63,929 nucleotides of DNA from DATDCV01 sp036524155 (GTDB lineage: Bacteria; Verrucomicrobiota; Verrucomicrobiia; Limisphaerales; UBA8199). Under the pieces are notes generated by a model that made no database searches, was not told where the DNA came from, and was given only the letters and a program-made list of their open reading frames with translations. Where the stretch lies: NCBI GenBank assembly GCA_036524155.1, contig DATDCV010000500.1, positions 1-63,929 of the forward strand, read 5' to 3'. This document shows, piece after piece, positions 26,160-34,875 of the stretch. The first letter of the stretch is position 1, and each line of letters opens with the position of its first letter. Made by a program: the position numbers and the translations under genes.

Positions 26160-26179
26160 CGCCCCGAAATTTCGGGGCG
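26160..26179. promoter_or_regulatory. Perfect 20-bp palindrome upstream of hypA
   Basis: The sequence cgccccgaaatttcggggcg is a perfect inverted repeat ending 14 bases before the GTG of hypA. It could be an operator for a dimeric regulator or a hairpin covering the hypA ribosome site; the sequence alone does not decide. No known Fur, NikR or Fnr consensus is evident in it. Confidence 0.5.
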
Positions 26180-26193
26180 CGTCAGTGGTTCGT

Positions 26194-26535
26194 GTGCACG
26201 AATTGTCAATCATGGAAAACGCGCTCGCCCTGGCGCTGGATTCCGCCCGCCAGGCGGGCGCCCAGCGCGTGTTGGCCATTCGGTTGCGCATCGGCTCGTT
26301 GAGCGGTGTAGTACCCGAGGCGCTACAATTCGCTTTCGAGGCCCTGGCCACCGGCACCGCGGCGGACGGCGCGGAGTTGGCCATCGAACACGTCCCCGCT
26401 CGCTTCTGGTGCGCGACCTGCGCGAGCGAGTTTGGCGCGGACGATTTGTTTTCCGAATGCCCGCGGTGCGGCATACCGAGCACTGAACTGCGTGCCGGCC
26501 GTGAGTTGCAGGTTGCTTCCTTGGAGATTGACTGA
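26194..26535 (+). CDS. hypA: Hydrogenase nickel-insertion protein HypA
   Basis: The 113-residue product starts at the GTG at 26194, giving the conserved N-terminus VHELSIMENAL in which His2 is a nickel ligand; the open frame extends 14 codons upstream but lacks that feature. The zinc site is CATC with CPRC. HypA delivers nickel with HypB to [NiFe]-hydrogenase large subunits or urease. It overlaps hypB by one base (TGATG). No hydrogenase structural genes or hypC, hypD, hypE or hypF lie in the window. Confidence 0.93.
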   Translation: MHELSIMENALALALDSARQAGAQRVLAIRLRIGSLSGVVPEALQFAFEALATGTAADGAELAIEHVPARFWCATCASEFGADDLFSECPRCGIPSTELRAGRELQVASLEID

Positions 26536-27413
26536 TGTGTAAAGAATGCGGATGTGGATTGCCCGGCGAAAACCCGGTGGGAATAAGCGCTCACCATGAG
26601 CATAGCCACAGCGAAGGACAGCAGCACGATCATGTGCATCCCCACGATCATGGGCATCACCATGAGCATGGGCACGAGCAGGAGCACGACCACGTTCATA
26701 CTCACTCCCATACCCACGAACACGAGACCGACGCTACCCGCAGGACCATCGAAGTCCGCCAGGCCATTCTCGCCAAAAACGACCGGCTCGCTGAACGAAA
26801 TCGGGGCTTTTTCCACGCCCGCGGTCTCCTGGTCCTGAACGTCCTCTCCTCCCCCGGCTCCGGCAAAACAACTTTCCTCCAGGAAACTCTAAAATCGCTG
26901 CGTCCCAACCTCAAAGCCGGCGTCATCGTCGGCGACCTGGCCACGGATAACGACGCCCGGCGCTTGCGTGAGTCCGGAGCCCCGGTCGTTCAGATCACCA
27001 CCGGCACAGTTTGCCACCTCGAAGCGGAGATGATCGCCCGCGCCTTGAAACAACTCGACCTCACCGGCCTCCAGCTCCTGATAATCGAAAACGTCGGCAA
27101 CCTCGTCTGCCCGGCTTCTTACGATCTCGGCGAAAACCTGAGAGTGGTCCTTCTCTCCGTCACCGAAGGCGAGGATAAACCTTTGAAATACCCGCCTATG
27201 TTCCAGGCCGCCGACGTGGTGATCATCAGCAAGGCGGATCTCGCCCAGGCTTGCGGCTTCAATCGCGACGCCCTGATGGCGAATCTCCGTCGGGTGGCAC
27301 CCAAGGCCCGCGTATTCGATACCTCCGCCCGGACAGGCCAGGGCCTGGACGCCTGGTGCGATTTCCTGATCCAACAACGCCAGCGGGCGGTCGAGCAAGA
27401 CCCCCTGGGCTAA
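26535..27413 (+). CDS. hypB: Hydrogenase nickel-insertion GTPase HypB
   Basis: The 292-residue product has the N-terminal high-affinity nickel site MCKECGCG, a long His-rich metal-storage stretch at residues about 20-65 (HEHSHSEGQQHDHVHPHDHG and onward), then a SIMIBI-class GTPase: P-loop SSPGSGKTT, VGDLATDNDA, ENVGNLVCPA, and SKADLA as the NKxD equivalent. HypB hydrolyses GTP to load nickel during [NiFe]-hydrogenase maturation. It is translationally coupled to hypA. Confidence 0.97.
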   Translation: MCKECGCGLPGENPVGISAHHEHSHSEGQQHDHVHPHDHGHHHEHGHEQEHDHVHTHSHTHEHETDATRRTIEVRQAILAKNDRLAERNRGFFHARGLLVLNVLSSPGSGKTTFLQETLKSLRPNLKAGVIVGDLATDNDARRLRESGAPVVQITTGTVCHLEAEMIARALKQLDLTGLQLLIIENVGNLVCPASYDLGENLRVVLLSVTEGEDKPLKYPPMFQAADVVIISKADLAQACGFNRDALMANLRRVAPKARVFDTSARTGQGLDAWCDFLIQQRQRAVEQDPLG

Positions 27414-27705
27414 CGCACCGGCAAGGAGGTCCTGTTGCCAGCCGGCGCGTTAGGCTCCCTCGCCTTGTGAGGAGCACAGAGCTAAGGAGCGAATTCCGCA
27501 AAACGAACTATCACTCTTCGCACCCCTGAACCTAAGACTGCGCGCGCGTGTCTCCCTCTCCTCCTCAGGAGGAGAGGGCTGGGGAGAGGAGGCCCTTGTC
27601 GAACCGTTCATGGACAGGGGGCTTTTTGCGTTGAGTTGAGATTACGCTGTCAGGCTACTACCTCCGCGGCCACACCCATTATTGGCAGCGCTAATCCTTG
27701 GCTGG
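27414..27705. other. Intergenic region with a family 3 repeat
   Basis: No gene is supported. A family 3 GA/CT-rich repeat lies at 27552-27594 in reverse orientation relative to 231-274 (ctctcctcctcaggaggaga core). The rest shows nothing recognisable. Confidence 0.6.
27552..27594 (-). repeat. GA/CT-rich interspersed repeat, family 3, copy 2
   Basis: On the minus strand it reads ggcctcctctccccagccct and then ctcctcctgaggaggagagg, matching the cores at 231-274 and 60398-60440. It is the short form. Confidence 0.7.
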
Positions 27706-28053
27706 CTACGACCGTGTCTTGCTCCGCTTCTGGGGTGTGGCTTTGGCCGCCTTGGTTTTGGCGCTCGCCGCAGGCGCCTTTTTTTCTTCCGCGGCCGGAG
27801 CCGCCGCCCGCGGCATGACTGGCGGTTTCGGTGCCGTCTTTTCGTGAATCACCTTCCGCATGTGCTCCACGGTCTTGTCCACCTCAACCTTGGCGCGTCC
27901 CAAACCCTCCTGGCCGAGATTGATGGCGTTTGTCAGCAATGCGCAGCTCTTTTGAATGCCTTGCGCATAGCTTCCCTTCTTCAGTTGGATACCCCGCGTT
28001 TTCAGGAATCCGCTGAGGTTCTGGAAAATTTCGTTCTCTTCAAGTGGTTTCAT
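27706..28053 (-). CDS. Hypothetical protein with Lys/Ala-rich C-terminal tail
   Basis: The 115-residue product has a helical, probably coiled-coil N-terminal 70 residues (MKPLEENEIFQNLSGFLKTR, KAKVEVDKTVEHMRKVIHEK-like) and a tail of about 45 residues made largely of Lys, Ala and Pro (AAEEKKAPAASAKTKAAKAT), resembling histone H1-like or AlgP-like basic tails. Nucleic-acid binding is a plausible inference but no defined family is recognised. The ATG at 28053 is the first in frame. Confidence 0.72.
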   Translation of the reverse strand: MKPLEENEIFQNLSGFLKTRGIQLKKGSYAQGIQKSCALLTNAINLGQEGLGRAKVEVDKTVEHMRKVIHEKTAPKPPVMPRAAAPAAEEKKAPAASAKTKAAKATPQKRSKTRS

Positions 28054-28298
28054 GTTTTTACTGAATTCACCGAGACCTTGCCAAACCAGGTCGCCCGCCG
28101 CAATTACAGATGCGGCGGCGTTTTGTAAGCACCTTGCGAAAAAACGAGCCTGCCCCCGAGCGTCCGCGCCTACAACACCGCCTTTGAAGGCTTCGTCTCA
28201 CGGCTCGGCCAGCTGCTGGCGGGGTACCCCGTGCTCCGTGGATTCACCTCCTTCTGGGTTGTAGGCGGTGCGCCGGTGGTTTTTAATGACCCTCGACA

Positions 28299-29888
28299 AT
28301 GTCTCAGTCCGCGCAGGATACACCGCCCAGGAAAGGCCTCCGTTGGTGGCCGGCCGCCGTCATCCTCGGCCTGGGCGCCGCGGCTTCAACATGGGTGCGT
28401 GCCCATAAAGATTGGTCCTTCCAGCAGCATACCCTCGGGACACTCGCCGTTTTCCTGATCTCCTTTGTTCTGCTTTTTGTTTGGTGGTGCGCCCTCTCCC
28501 GGACGCCCCGCAAACTCCGTCTCGCGGGCGTTGCCCTCGTCGTCGGGTCAGTGATTCTCGCCGCAGCCCTGTTCCGCGTTCGCGGTTTCAGCGGCGACGT
28601 CCTCCCCATCCTGGAACCCCGCTGGGCAACGCGCCCCGCGTTCGAGCTCCCGGCTCAAATCCCAGCGCCTTCGGCGCCGGCGGAAATCCCCCCGGCCCTT
28701 GATTTTCCCCAATTCCTTGGCCCTGATCGAACCGCCGTTCTTTCGGACCACCCCCTTGAACCCGACTGGCTCGCCAACCCGCCCCGCGTTCTTTGGCGGC
28801 AACCCGTCGGCGCCGCCTGGTCCGGCTGGGCGATCGTCGGCCGCCGCGCTTTCACCCAGGAACAGCGCCCCGAAGGGGAATGCGCCACTAGCTACGACCT
28901 CTCCACCGGCAGGCTGCTCTGGACCCATGCCGACCCCGCACGTTATCAGACCGCTCTCGCCGGCGAAGGACCCCGTTGCACTCCCACCGTCGTCAGCAAC
29001 CGGGTCTTCACGCTCGGTGCCACGGGCATTCTCAACTGCCTCGATGCCACAGACGGCAAGCTCTTGTGGACTCACAACCTCGTCGAGGACGCCAATAGCC
29101 GTGTGCCGGAATGGGGCTTTGCCGGCTCGCCGCTCGTTTTTGACGGAAAGGTCGTTGTCTGCGCCGGCGGTTCGCCCGACCGGTCTCTACTCGCTTACGG
29201 GGCCGACACGGGCGGGCTCGAGTGGTCGGCCGGCAACCAGTGGATCAGCTACAGTTCGCCCTTTCTCGCCACGCTCGCCGGCCGCCGCCAGATCCTCGCT
29301 TTCAACTCCCGGGCGATTTCCGCCCACGATGCCATCTCAGGCCAGGTCCTCTGGGAATACCCTTGGGGGATCGGTCAACCGCAGGTGTCGGTCCCCGTCG
29401 TCGTCGGTCCCAACCGCGTTCTGTTCTCCAGTGCCTATGGCGTGGGCAGCATCCTGCTCGAAATCACCGGCCTTGATACTGGCCTGCGCGCCGCCCCGGT
29501 TTGGCAATCCAAAAAAATGAAATCCAAGTTCGCCACTCTCGTCCAGCGCGACGGATTCCTCTACGGCCTGGATGACGGCGTGCTGGCGTGCCTCGACCTG
29601 AAGGATGGCTCGCAGCGTTGGAAGGAAGGCCGCTATGGGCATGGCCAGGGCCTCCTCGTAAACGACCTCTTGCTCCTAATGGACGAGGGCGGCGAATTGG
29701 TGCTGCTCCAACCAGCGCCCGACGCGCCTCATGAACTCCACCGCTTCCGGGTGTTTCACGGAAAGACCTGGAACCCGATCGCCCTTTCCGGCGCTCTGCT
29801 CCTGGCCCGGACCGACCAGGAAGCCGCCTGCCTGCAACTGCCTCTCGCAAATACAGCCCGCTCGATCAACGCACCTCAATCACAATGA
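28299..29888 (+). CDS. Membrane-anchored PQQ-like beta-propeller protein
   Basis: The 529-residue product has three N-terminal membrane segments (residues about 15-105) followed by an eight-bladed PQQ-like propeller: repeated WSxxxGxxLWTxDP-like motifs such as YDLSTGRLLWTHADP, LDATDGKLLWTHNL, AHDAISGQVLWEYPWG and LDLKDGSQRWKEGRYG. Such proteins occur widely in Planctomycetes and Verrucomicrobia; catalytic PQQ ligands are not evident, so it may bind or scaffold. Its stop overlaps the start of the esterase gene (ATGA at 29885-29888). Confidence 0.85.
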   Translation: MSQSAQDTPPRKGLRWWPAAVILGLGAAASTWVRAHKDWSFQQHTLGTLAVFLISFVLLFVWWCALSRTPRKLRLAGVALVVGSVILAAALFRVRGFSGDVLPILEPRWATRPAFELPAQIPAPSAPAEIPPALDFPQFLGPDRTAVLSDHPLEPDWLANPPRVLWRQPVGAAWSGWAIVGRRAFTQEQRPEGECATSYDLSTGRLLWTHADPARYQTALAGEGPRCTPTVVSNRVFTLGATGILNCLDATDGKLLWTHNLVEDANSRVPEWGFAGSPLVFDGKVVVCAGGSPDRSLLAYGADTGGLEWSAGNQWISYSSPFLATLAGRRQILAFNSRAISAHDAISGQVLWEYPWGIGQPQVSVPVVVGPNRVLFSSAYGVGSILLEITGLDTGLRAAPVWQSKKMKSKFATLVQRDGFLYGLDDGVLACLDLKDGSQRWKEGRYGHGQGLLVNDLLLLMDEGGELVLLQPAPDAPHELHRFRVFHGKTWNPIALSGALLLARTDQEAACLQLPLANTARSINAPQSQ

Positions 29889-30934
29889 AAACAAAGTATC
29901 GGCTCAGTCTTGGGTCGGAGCGCCGAGTTGCACTCGGCTTACACGCGGCCGTCAGTGAGCTTAAGCCGATTAAAAATCGGCGCTCCGACTCAAGACTGAG
30001 CGGATACAAAACAAACATCTTTCTGCTTGCATGGATCGCCTTCGGCCTCCTGACTCGCCCGGCTCTCCTGGCCCAGAGTACTTCACCTTTCCCCTATATA
30101 CAGAAAACCGACGTGGTCTATGGCGAGGTCTATGGCACTGGGCTCTTAATGGATGTCTTCGTCCCCAAAGAAAAGCCCAACGGACTCGGTATCATCGACG
30201 TGGTTAGCGGCGCGTACCATTCTGACCGCGGCAAGATCCGTGATCACGCCCTCGCACAGTTGTACACAATCTTCTGCTCGCGCGGGTACACCGTTTTCGC
30301 GATTCGTCCGGGCTCCCGCCCTCGCTACACCGCTCTCGAAATGGATGAACACGTCAAGACCGGCATCCGTTATGTCAAAGAACACGCCTCGGAATACAAA
30401 ATCGACCCGCAACGACTCGGAATCACCGGCGCCTCGGCGGGCGGTCACCTGGCGACCTTGGCCGCGGTAACCCCGCAGGAAGGAACGCCCGATGCCAAAA
30501 ACCCCCTGCTCCGCCACAGCACAACCGTCAAAGCCGCCGCCATTTTCTTCCCGCCCACCGATTTCCTGGACTGGGACGGCCGGTTGGCTGATCCCGCCTT
30601 GCTGGGCGATTTGCTTTTTCTCGGCGGCGCCAAAGGCCACTCCGACGACGAGATCAAGGACCGGGCCCGCGATGTTTCCCCCGCGCGCCTGGTTAAAGCG
30701 CCGGTGATTCCCTTCCTCCTCATCCACGGCGACGCCGACCCCTTGGTGCCCTTGCAGCAGTCGCAGAAAATGGTCGCCGCTCTCAAAGCAGCAGGCGGTT
30801 CACCTGAACTCATCGTCAAGAAAGGCGGCGGCCACCCCTGGCTCACCATTTTCGAAGAGGTTAAGATTATGGCCGATTGGTTTGACCATCACCTGCCTGA
30901 CGCCCCGCCCGGACCATCGCCCGCTCGCCTATAG
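29885..30934 (+). CDS. Secreted alpha/beta hydrolase (esterase-like) whose signal region contains an inserted mobile repeat
   Basis: The 349-residue product has the nucleophile motif GASAGGH (near residue 182), an Asp in HGDADPLVP and a His in KGGGHPWL, as in esterases and dienelactone-hydrolase-like enzymes. A hairpin element inserted at codons 4-43 adds 40 residues in frame between MKT and NIFLLAWIAFGLLTRPALLA. Removing it and one target duplication restores a normal signal peptide, MKTNIFLLAWIAFGLL. Whether the elongated N-region still permits export is unknown. The gene overlaps the PQQ gene by four bases, and the HGSNAT-like gene follows 54 bases later. Confidence 0.87.
   Translation: MKTKYRLSLGSERRVALGLHAAVSELKPIKNRRSDSRLSGYKTNIFLLAWIAFGLLTRPALLAQSTSPFPYIQKTDVVYGEVYGTGLLMDVFVPKEKPNGLGIIDVVSGAYHSDRGKIRDHALAQLYTIFCSRGYTVFAIRPGSRPRYTALEMDEHVKTGIRYVKEHASEYKIDPQRLGITGASAGGHLATLAAVTPQEGTPDAKNPLLRHSTTVKAAAIFFPPTDFLDWDGRLADPALLGDLLFLGGAKGHSDDEIKDRARDVSPARLVKAPVIPFLLIHGDADPLVPLQQSQKMVAALKAAGGSPELIVKKGGGHPWLTIFEEVKIMADWFDHHLPDAPPGPSPARL
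29888..30015. mobile_element. Hairpin miniature element, copy C, inside the esterase gene
   Basis: The element is 29896-30007 (112 bp), flanked by the perfect direct repeat aaaacaaa at 29888-29895 and 30008-30015. Element plus one duplication is 120 bp, a multiple of three, and the inserted frame has no stop codon. The ends read gtatcggctcagtctt and the complement ending gcggatac. Confidence 0.95.
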
Positions 30935-30988
30935 GCCGCATCCGCCGCCTCCATTCGTGCCATCTATCCGCTCAAACACAACCGCGCG

Positions 30989-32122
30989 ATGAACCCCATC
31001 CCTGCAAATGAACGGAGCGAGACAAGACCTCCACTTGCCGCCCCGCCCGGTCGGTTGATGTCGCTCGACGCGTTGCGCGGTTTCGACATGTTTTGGATCA
31101 TCGGGGGTGGCGCCATCTTCACCGGGCTGGCCAGGGCGGTGGGCGGCCCCCTGGAAACCCTGCGACCGCAGTTCGAGCACGTGCGCTGGGAAGGGCTGCA
31201 CTTCTGGGACCTGATCTGGCCGGTGTTTATGTTCATAGTGGGCGTGTCGATCCCGCTCTCGATCGAAAAACGGAAAGCGGCGGGAGCGCCGAAACGCAGT
31301 CTCTACCTCCATGCAGTGCGCCGGGCGATCATTCTCTTCGTGCTCGGAATGATCCTGCAAGGCCGGCTCCTGGAGTGGGATTTTTCCAGGCTGCGCCCTT
31401 GTTACAGCGTGCTCCATGGAATCGCCGCCGGCTACCTCATCGCCTTTGCCGTTGCCCTCGAACTACGACCGAAGATGCAGGCCGCCAGTATCGGCGTCTT
31501 TCTGCTCGTGTATTGGGCATTGCTTGAACTGATTCCCGTGCCGGGTATCGGCGCGGGCGTGCTAATGCCGGACGGCAACCTGGCGACCTGGATCGACCGT
31601 CTTGTGCTCGGCCGGTTTCACTTTGGCGAGAATACCTGGTTCCTCAGCTACCTGGGCTTTGCCTCCTCCGTGCTGCTGGGAGTGTTCGCCGGGCGTGTGT
31701 TGATGTCGCCCTCCCCCGGGAATACCAAAGTGCTGACGCTCGCCGGTGCCGGCGCGGCGTGCGTCGCGCTTGGGCTGCTGTGGAGCCTGGTGTTCCCGAT
31801 CATCAAGCTGCTGTGGACCAGTTCATTCGTGCTGATCAGCGGGGGCATCGGCTTCCTGATGTTGGCGCTGTTCTATTGGATCATCGACGTGAAACAGTAT
31901 CGTCGATGGGCGTTCTTCTTCACCGTGATCGGGATGAATTCGATCGCCGTGTATGCCGCGACCATGCTCTTCAGTTTCCGCCAGATCGGGAACATCTTCG
32001 TCGGCAGCCTGCTGCCGCGCATCCGGCCCTGGGACGGGTTCGTCGAGGCGTCAATGGCCGTCGTCGTCGTTTGGCTGCTGCTGTTTTGGATGTTCCGCAC
32101 AAGGACGTTCGTGAAGATATAA
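30989..32122 (+). CDS. DUF5009 / HGSNAT-like multi-pass membrane acyltransferase
   Basis: The 377-residue product begins with the family signature SLDALRGFDMFWIIGGG and has about ten hydrophobic segments, including FWDLIWPVFMFIVGVSIPLS and HAVRRAIILFVLGMILQG. It resembles the bacterial relatives of heparan-alpha-glucosaminide N-acetyltransferase, which transfers acetyl groups across the membrane to glucosamine. A role in sugar acetylation fits the polysaccharide theme but the substrate is an inference. The conserved His in the first loop region (LHFWDLIWP) is present. Confidence 0.85.
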   Translation: MNPIPANERSETRPPLAAPPGRLMSLDALRGFDMFWIIGGGAIFTGLARAVGGPLETLRPQFEHVRWEGLHFWDLIWPVFMFIVGVSIPLSIEKRKAAGAPKRSLYLHAVRRAIILFVLGMILQGRLLEWDFSRLRPCYSVLHGIAAGYLIAFAVALELRPKMQAASIGVFLLVYWALLELIPVPGIGAGVLMPDGNLATWIDRLVLGRFHFGENTWFLSYLGFASSVLLGVFAGRVLMSPSPGNTKVLTLAGAGAACVALGLLWSLVFPIIKLLWTSSFVLISGGIGFLMLALFYWIIDVKQYRRWAFFFTVIGMNSIAVYAATMLFSFRQIGNIFVGSLLPRIRPWDGFVEASMAVVVVWLLLFWMFRTRTFVKI

Positions 32123-32216
32123 CGCCTGGGCAAGGCCGCAGGGCACCCTCCCTGTCAGTCGTTTGGCCCTTTCCCGCCTCGCTGGCCTTGCGCTAACGAA
32201 GTTCTGGGGCCGCAGT

Positions 32217-33071
32217 TCAGGGACTCGCGCTACCTGCAGCCGAATGCTTTCGCAGGCACCGCAGCAGCAGTGGAGCGGCCGGCTCCACCATTTGTCCGTG
32301 ATTGAAATCCTGGAGTTCGTAGAGCTTGGTGTCGGGGTGGCCAGCCAGCTTCATCATCCGCCACAGGTAGGCGTTTTCCTCGTAGCGCCCCAGCAATTCC
32401 AGGTTGCGATCCCCCGTGATCAACATCAGCGGCGGAGCGTTGCTGCGCACGTGATACAGTGGCGCCAGGTCGTCTATCACCGGTTGCGTATCCCTGATGC
32501 CCCGTTCCGCTCGCACCGTGAAGTGTGTTATGCACTGCCCACTCAAGGGAACCAGGCCGGCGATTTGGTCGGCGTCGATGCCCTGGCCCGCCAGCCAGCG
32601 TTTGTCCAAGCCCACCATCATCGTCAGATAACCTCCCGCTGAATGGCCGCTCACAAAGATCCGGTTGGTCGAGCCGCCGTACTTGTGAACGTTGCGAAAT
32701 GTCCACGCCACCGCCGCCGCGGCGTCCTCGATATACGCCGGAGATTTTGCCTGGGGGCTGAGCCGGTAGCCAGCCGCGACCACCGCAATCCCTTTCCCCT
32801 TTAACGCCTCTGGAACGGAACGGTTGCCGCCGGTTAACCCACCGCCATGGAACCACACAACCGTCGCGAAATCGTTCGTGCCGGCCGGGTAATAGACATC
32901 CAGACGACAACGCTCTTTCGTGTATTCCGTCAGATGTGCGCCGGTTCGATACAGGATGTTCGTCTCTGTCCGGTACTGCGGGATCCGGTCTTGCGTCTGC
33001 TGGGCGGGCGCGATTGGCGCGAGCCAAAGAGTCAGCAGTACGAACGACGGAGCGGCAGAGCGTCTGTTCAT
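32217..33071 (-). CDS. Secreted alpha/beta hydrolase (HSL/carboxylesterase type)
   Basis: The 284-residue product has a signal peptide (SFVLLTLWLAPIAPAQ). The oxyanion hole motif is HGGGLTGG and the nucleophile motif SGHSAGGYLT. The acid is probably Asp near ITGDRNLELL and the His lies in FNHGQMV near the C-terminus. It is related to carboxylesterases such as acetyl-xylan or feruloyl esterases; the substrate is unknown. It is the second alpha/beta hydrolase within 3 kb, from a different subgroup than the esterase at 29.9 kb. Confidence 0.88.
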   Translation of the reverse strand: MNRRSAAPSFVLLTLWLAPIAPAQQTQDRIPQYRTETNILYRTGAHLTEYTKERCRLDVYYPAGTNDFATVVWFHGGGLTGGNRSVPEALKGKGIAVVAAGYRLSPQAKSPAYIEDAAAAVAWTFRNVHKYGGSTNRIFVSGHSAGGYLTMMVGLDKRWLAGQGIDADQIAGLVPLSGQCITHFTVRAERGIRDTQPVIDDLAPLYHVRSNAPPLMLITGDRNLELLGRYEENAYLWRMMKLAGHPDTKLYELQDFNHGQMVEPAAPLLLRCLRKHSAAGSASP

Positions 33072-33095
33072 GGGCGGGCCAGAATCGCCGCCGGT

Positions 33096-34739
33096 TTAGC
33101 GGCGTGGTGGGGTTGGCGAGCCCAGCAACTGCCGTTTTCTGTCGTCGGGAAGGTCCGACTGGGCGATCCAGGTCCTGGCCGCAGATTGATCGGAGCGAAG
33201 CCAAGTGCGCGCCACCGCCTCCAGCTTTCTCGTGCGCAACTGCGCGTCACTCATAGTTTCGGCCCATTGCACCGCCATCTCCGGGCGGGTCGAGGCCAGT
33301 GCCGTGGCGAAGCCTGCGATCGCCTGGTCGCGGGAGTTTCCCTGCGGCAGCGACTCCAGCCACGGAACGGCTTCGGCGGGGGCATAGGCGGCCCATTGTT
33401 GGGCCACCTGCTGCAACGCCTTATCTCGCAACCTGCCCTCCGGGAACGAAGAGGCCCACTGCGCCGCCTGTTCGGGATCGTAATTCGCCCACTGCGACAA
33501 CACGGCAGTAGCCGCATTGTTCTGCGCTTCGCCGGGCGACAGCCCGCTGACAAATTGCGCTGCTTCCTGGGGCGAATTCATGGCCCAACTCGAGGCGATG
33601 CTCGCCAGCGCCCGGTCTCGCGTCTGGTCGAGCGGCAGCGAGTAAGCCCAGGCCGCCGCCGCATTCGGATCCGTGCTGCCCCACCGGCTGGCTACCCGCG
33701 AAAGCAGGTCCGACTTGAAGCTCTCGGAAAAGCCTTGCAGGTAATCCATCGCGGCTCGCGAATCGGTCTGCATCCATCGATAGCCGACCTGGCTCAACGC
33801 GGTCTGCCGGTCTTTATCCTCGGGGAGTTGCTGCATCCATTTGATCGCGCTGTTCATGTCTTTATCCACCCAGCGCGAGGCGACCGTGCTGATGAGTTCA
33901 TTTCGCACGGCGCCCGGAGGCAGCGTGATTGCCAACTCGGCCGCATTGGCCGGGTTGAGCTCCGACATTTGGTAGGTGACCCGCCGAATCGCCTCCCGCT
34001 GCCCTGAACCTGAGGGCAGGCTCTTGGCCCAGCTTGCCGCGCTTTCCAGGTCGGTTCGGGCCCACTGGGATGCCACCAGCCCCATCACTTCATTTTTCAA
34101 CCGGCCAGAGGGCAATTGTTCCGCAAAAGCCGCCGCGGCCGGCGCATCGGCTTTGACCCAACTGCCGACCATGCCCTGGAGAAGGTTGCGCTGCAGGTTC
34201 AAATCGCTCACCTGTTGGACCCACGAGAACGCGCTGGCGGGGTCGCTTTTGACCCACTCCGCCGCGGCAGCCTGCAGCGATTGCTCGCGGGTGTATGCGT
34301 CCGGCAGTTGAGCGGCTGCCTTCACCGCCGCAACCGGGTCTGCCGCCGCGTATTTTGAAAATGCGTTCTGGTAAGCAGCCACTCGTGCCTGGCCGGGCGG
34401 CATGCGTGCAATTATTGAAAAAGCCTCGGCAAAATCCCCACGCTCCAACGCCTCGCTGACCTGGCGCGCCGCCGCCTGCTGAAGCGCCCGCGGCGATGTG
34501 TCCGCTGCCCCGTTCCTGGTCCGAAGGACTCGCGGCTCTTCGTTTGCAGCGGAAGCCGGTTTCGCGTTAGTCCCGAATGTCCCCACACCCCCCGCATCTG
34601 AAACTCGCTCTCCCGCCGTTTTCCCGGGCGCGCCGGCACTCGACGGGGAACGGATGAAGAACTTCCTGTCCAGCCAAACGCCGGCGGCCAATCCGGCGCA
34701 AACAAGCACTGCGGCCCAGAGATAAAGCGATTTTCTCAT
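33096..34739 (-). CDS. Secreted or anchored protein built of about thirteen 32-residue helical repeats
   Basis: The product is 547 residues from the ATG at 34739 (MRKSLYLWAAVLVCAGLAAG, a signal/anchor segment); the ORF upstream to 35027 is not needed. From about residue 145 to the end it consists of tandem units of 32 residues, each like DPxxAAxWAxxLPxGxxRxxAL followed by xxVAxxWA. Examples are DPEQAAQWASSFPEGRLRDK and DPNAAAAWAYSLPLDQTRDR. The pattern predicts paired helices (an alpha-solenoid). A Ser/Ala-rich linker separates the repeats from the anchor. I do not recognise a named family; binding or scaffolding is the likely role. Confidence 0.85.
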   Translation of the reverse strand: MRKSLYLWAAVLVCAGLAAGVWLDRKFFIRSPSSAGAPGKTAGERVSDAGGVGTFGTNAKPASAANEEPRVLRTRNGAADTSPRALQQAAARQVSEALERGDFAEAFSIIARMPPGQARVAAYQNAFSKYAAADPVAAVKAAAQLPDAYTREQSLQAAAAEWVKSDPASAFSWVQQVSDLNLQRNLLQGMVGSWVKADAPAAAAFAEQLPSGRLKNEVMGLVASQWARTDLESAASWAKSLPSGSGQREAIRRVTYQMSELNPANAAELAITLPPGAVRNELISTVASRWVDKDMNSAIKWMQQLPEDKDRQTALSQVGYRWMQTDSRAAMDYLQGFSESFKSDLLSRVASRWGSTDPNAAAAWAYSLPLDQTRDRALASIASSWAMNSPQEAAQFVSGLSPGEAQNNAATAVLSQWANYDPEQAAQWASSFPEGRLRDKALQQVAQQWAAYAPAEAVPWLESLPQGNSRDQAIAGFATALASTRPEMAVQWAETMSDAQLRTRKLEAVARTWLRSDQSAARTWIAQSDLPDDRKRQLLGSPTPPRR

Positions 34740-34875
34740 TAGGGTATCCTTATCCGCGAGAATAGATCCGTTCCTGGTGCCCGCAAGTCTCAAACTCCGA
34801 TGACCTTGGCTCGCTGCACACCAGCCCGAACGCACGGCTTGACAACATGGCCGGCCTTCTGCCATTCCACTCCGC

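Noticed and set aside
28052..28298. Possible coding fragment (FEGFVSRLGQLLAGYPVLRG in one frame) upstream of the PQQ gene
   Set aside because: It has no start in a sensible place and no recognised family; chance or a decayed remnant cannot be separated.
29888..30015. Cloverleaf fold of the miniature elements taken as a tRNA or structured RNA gene
   Set aside because: No tRNA consensus (T-loop, anticodon, CCA context); target duplications show it is a mobile DNA element.
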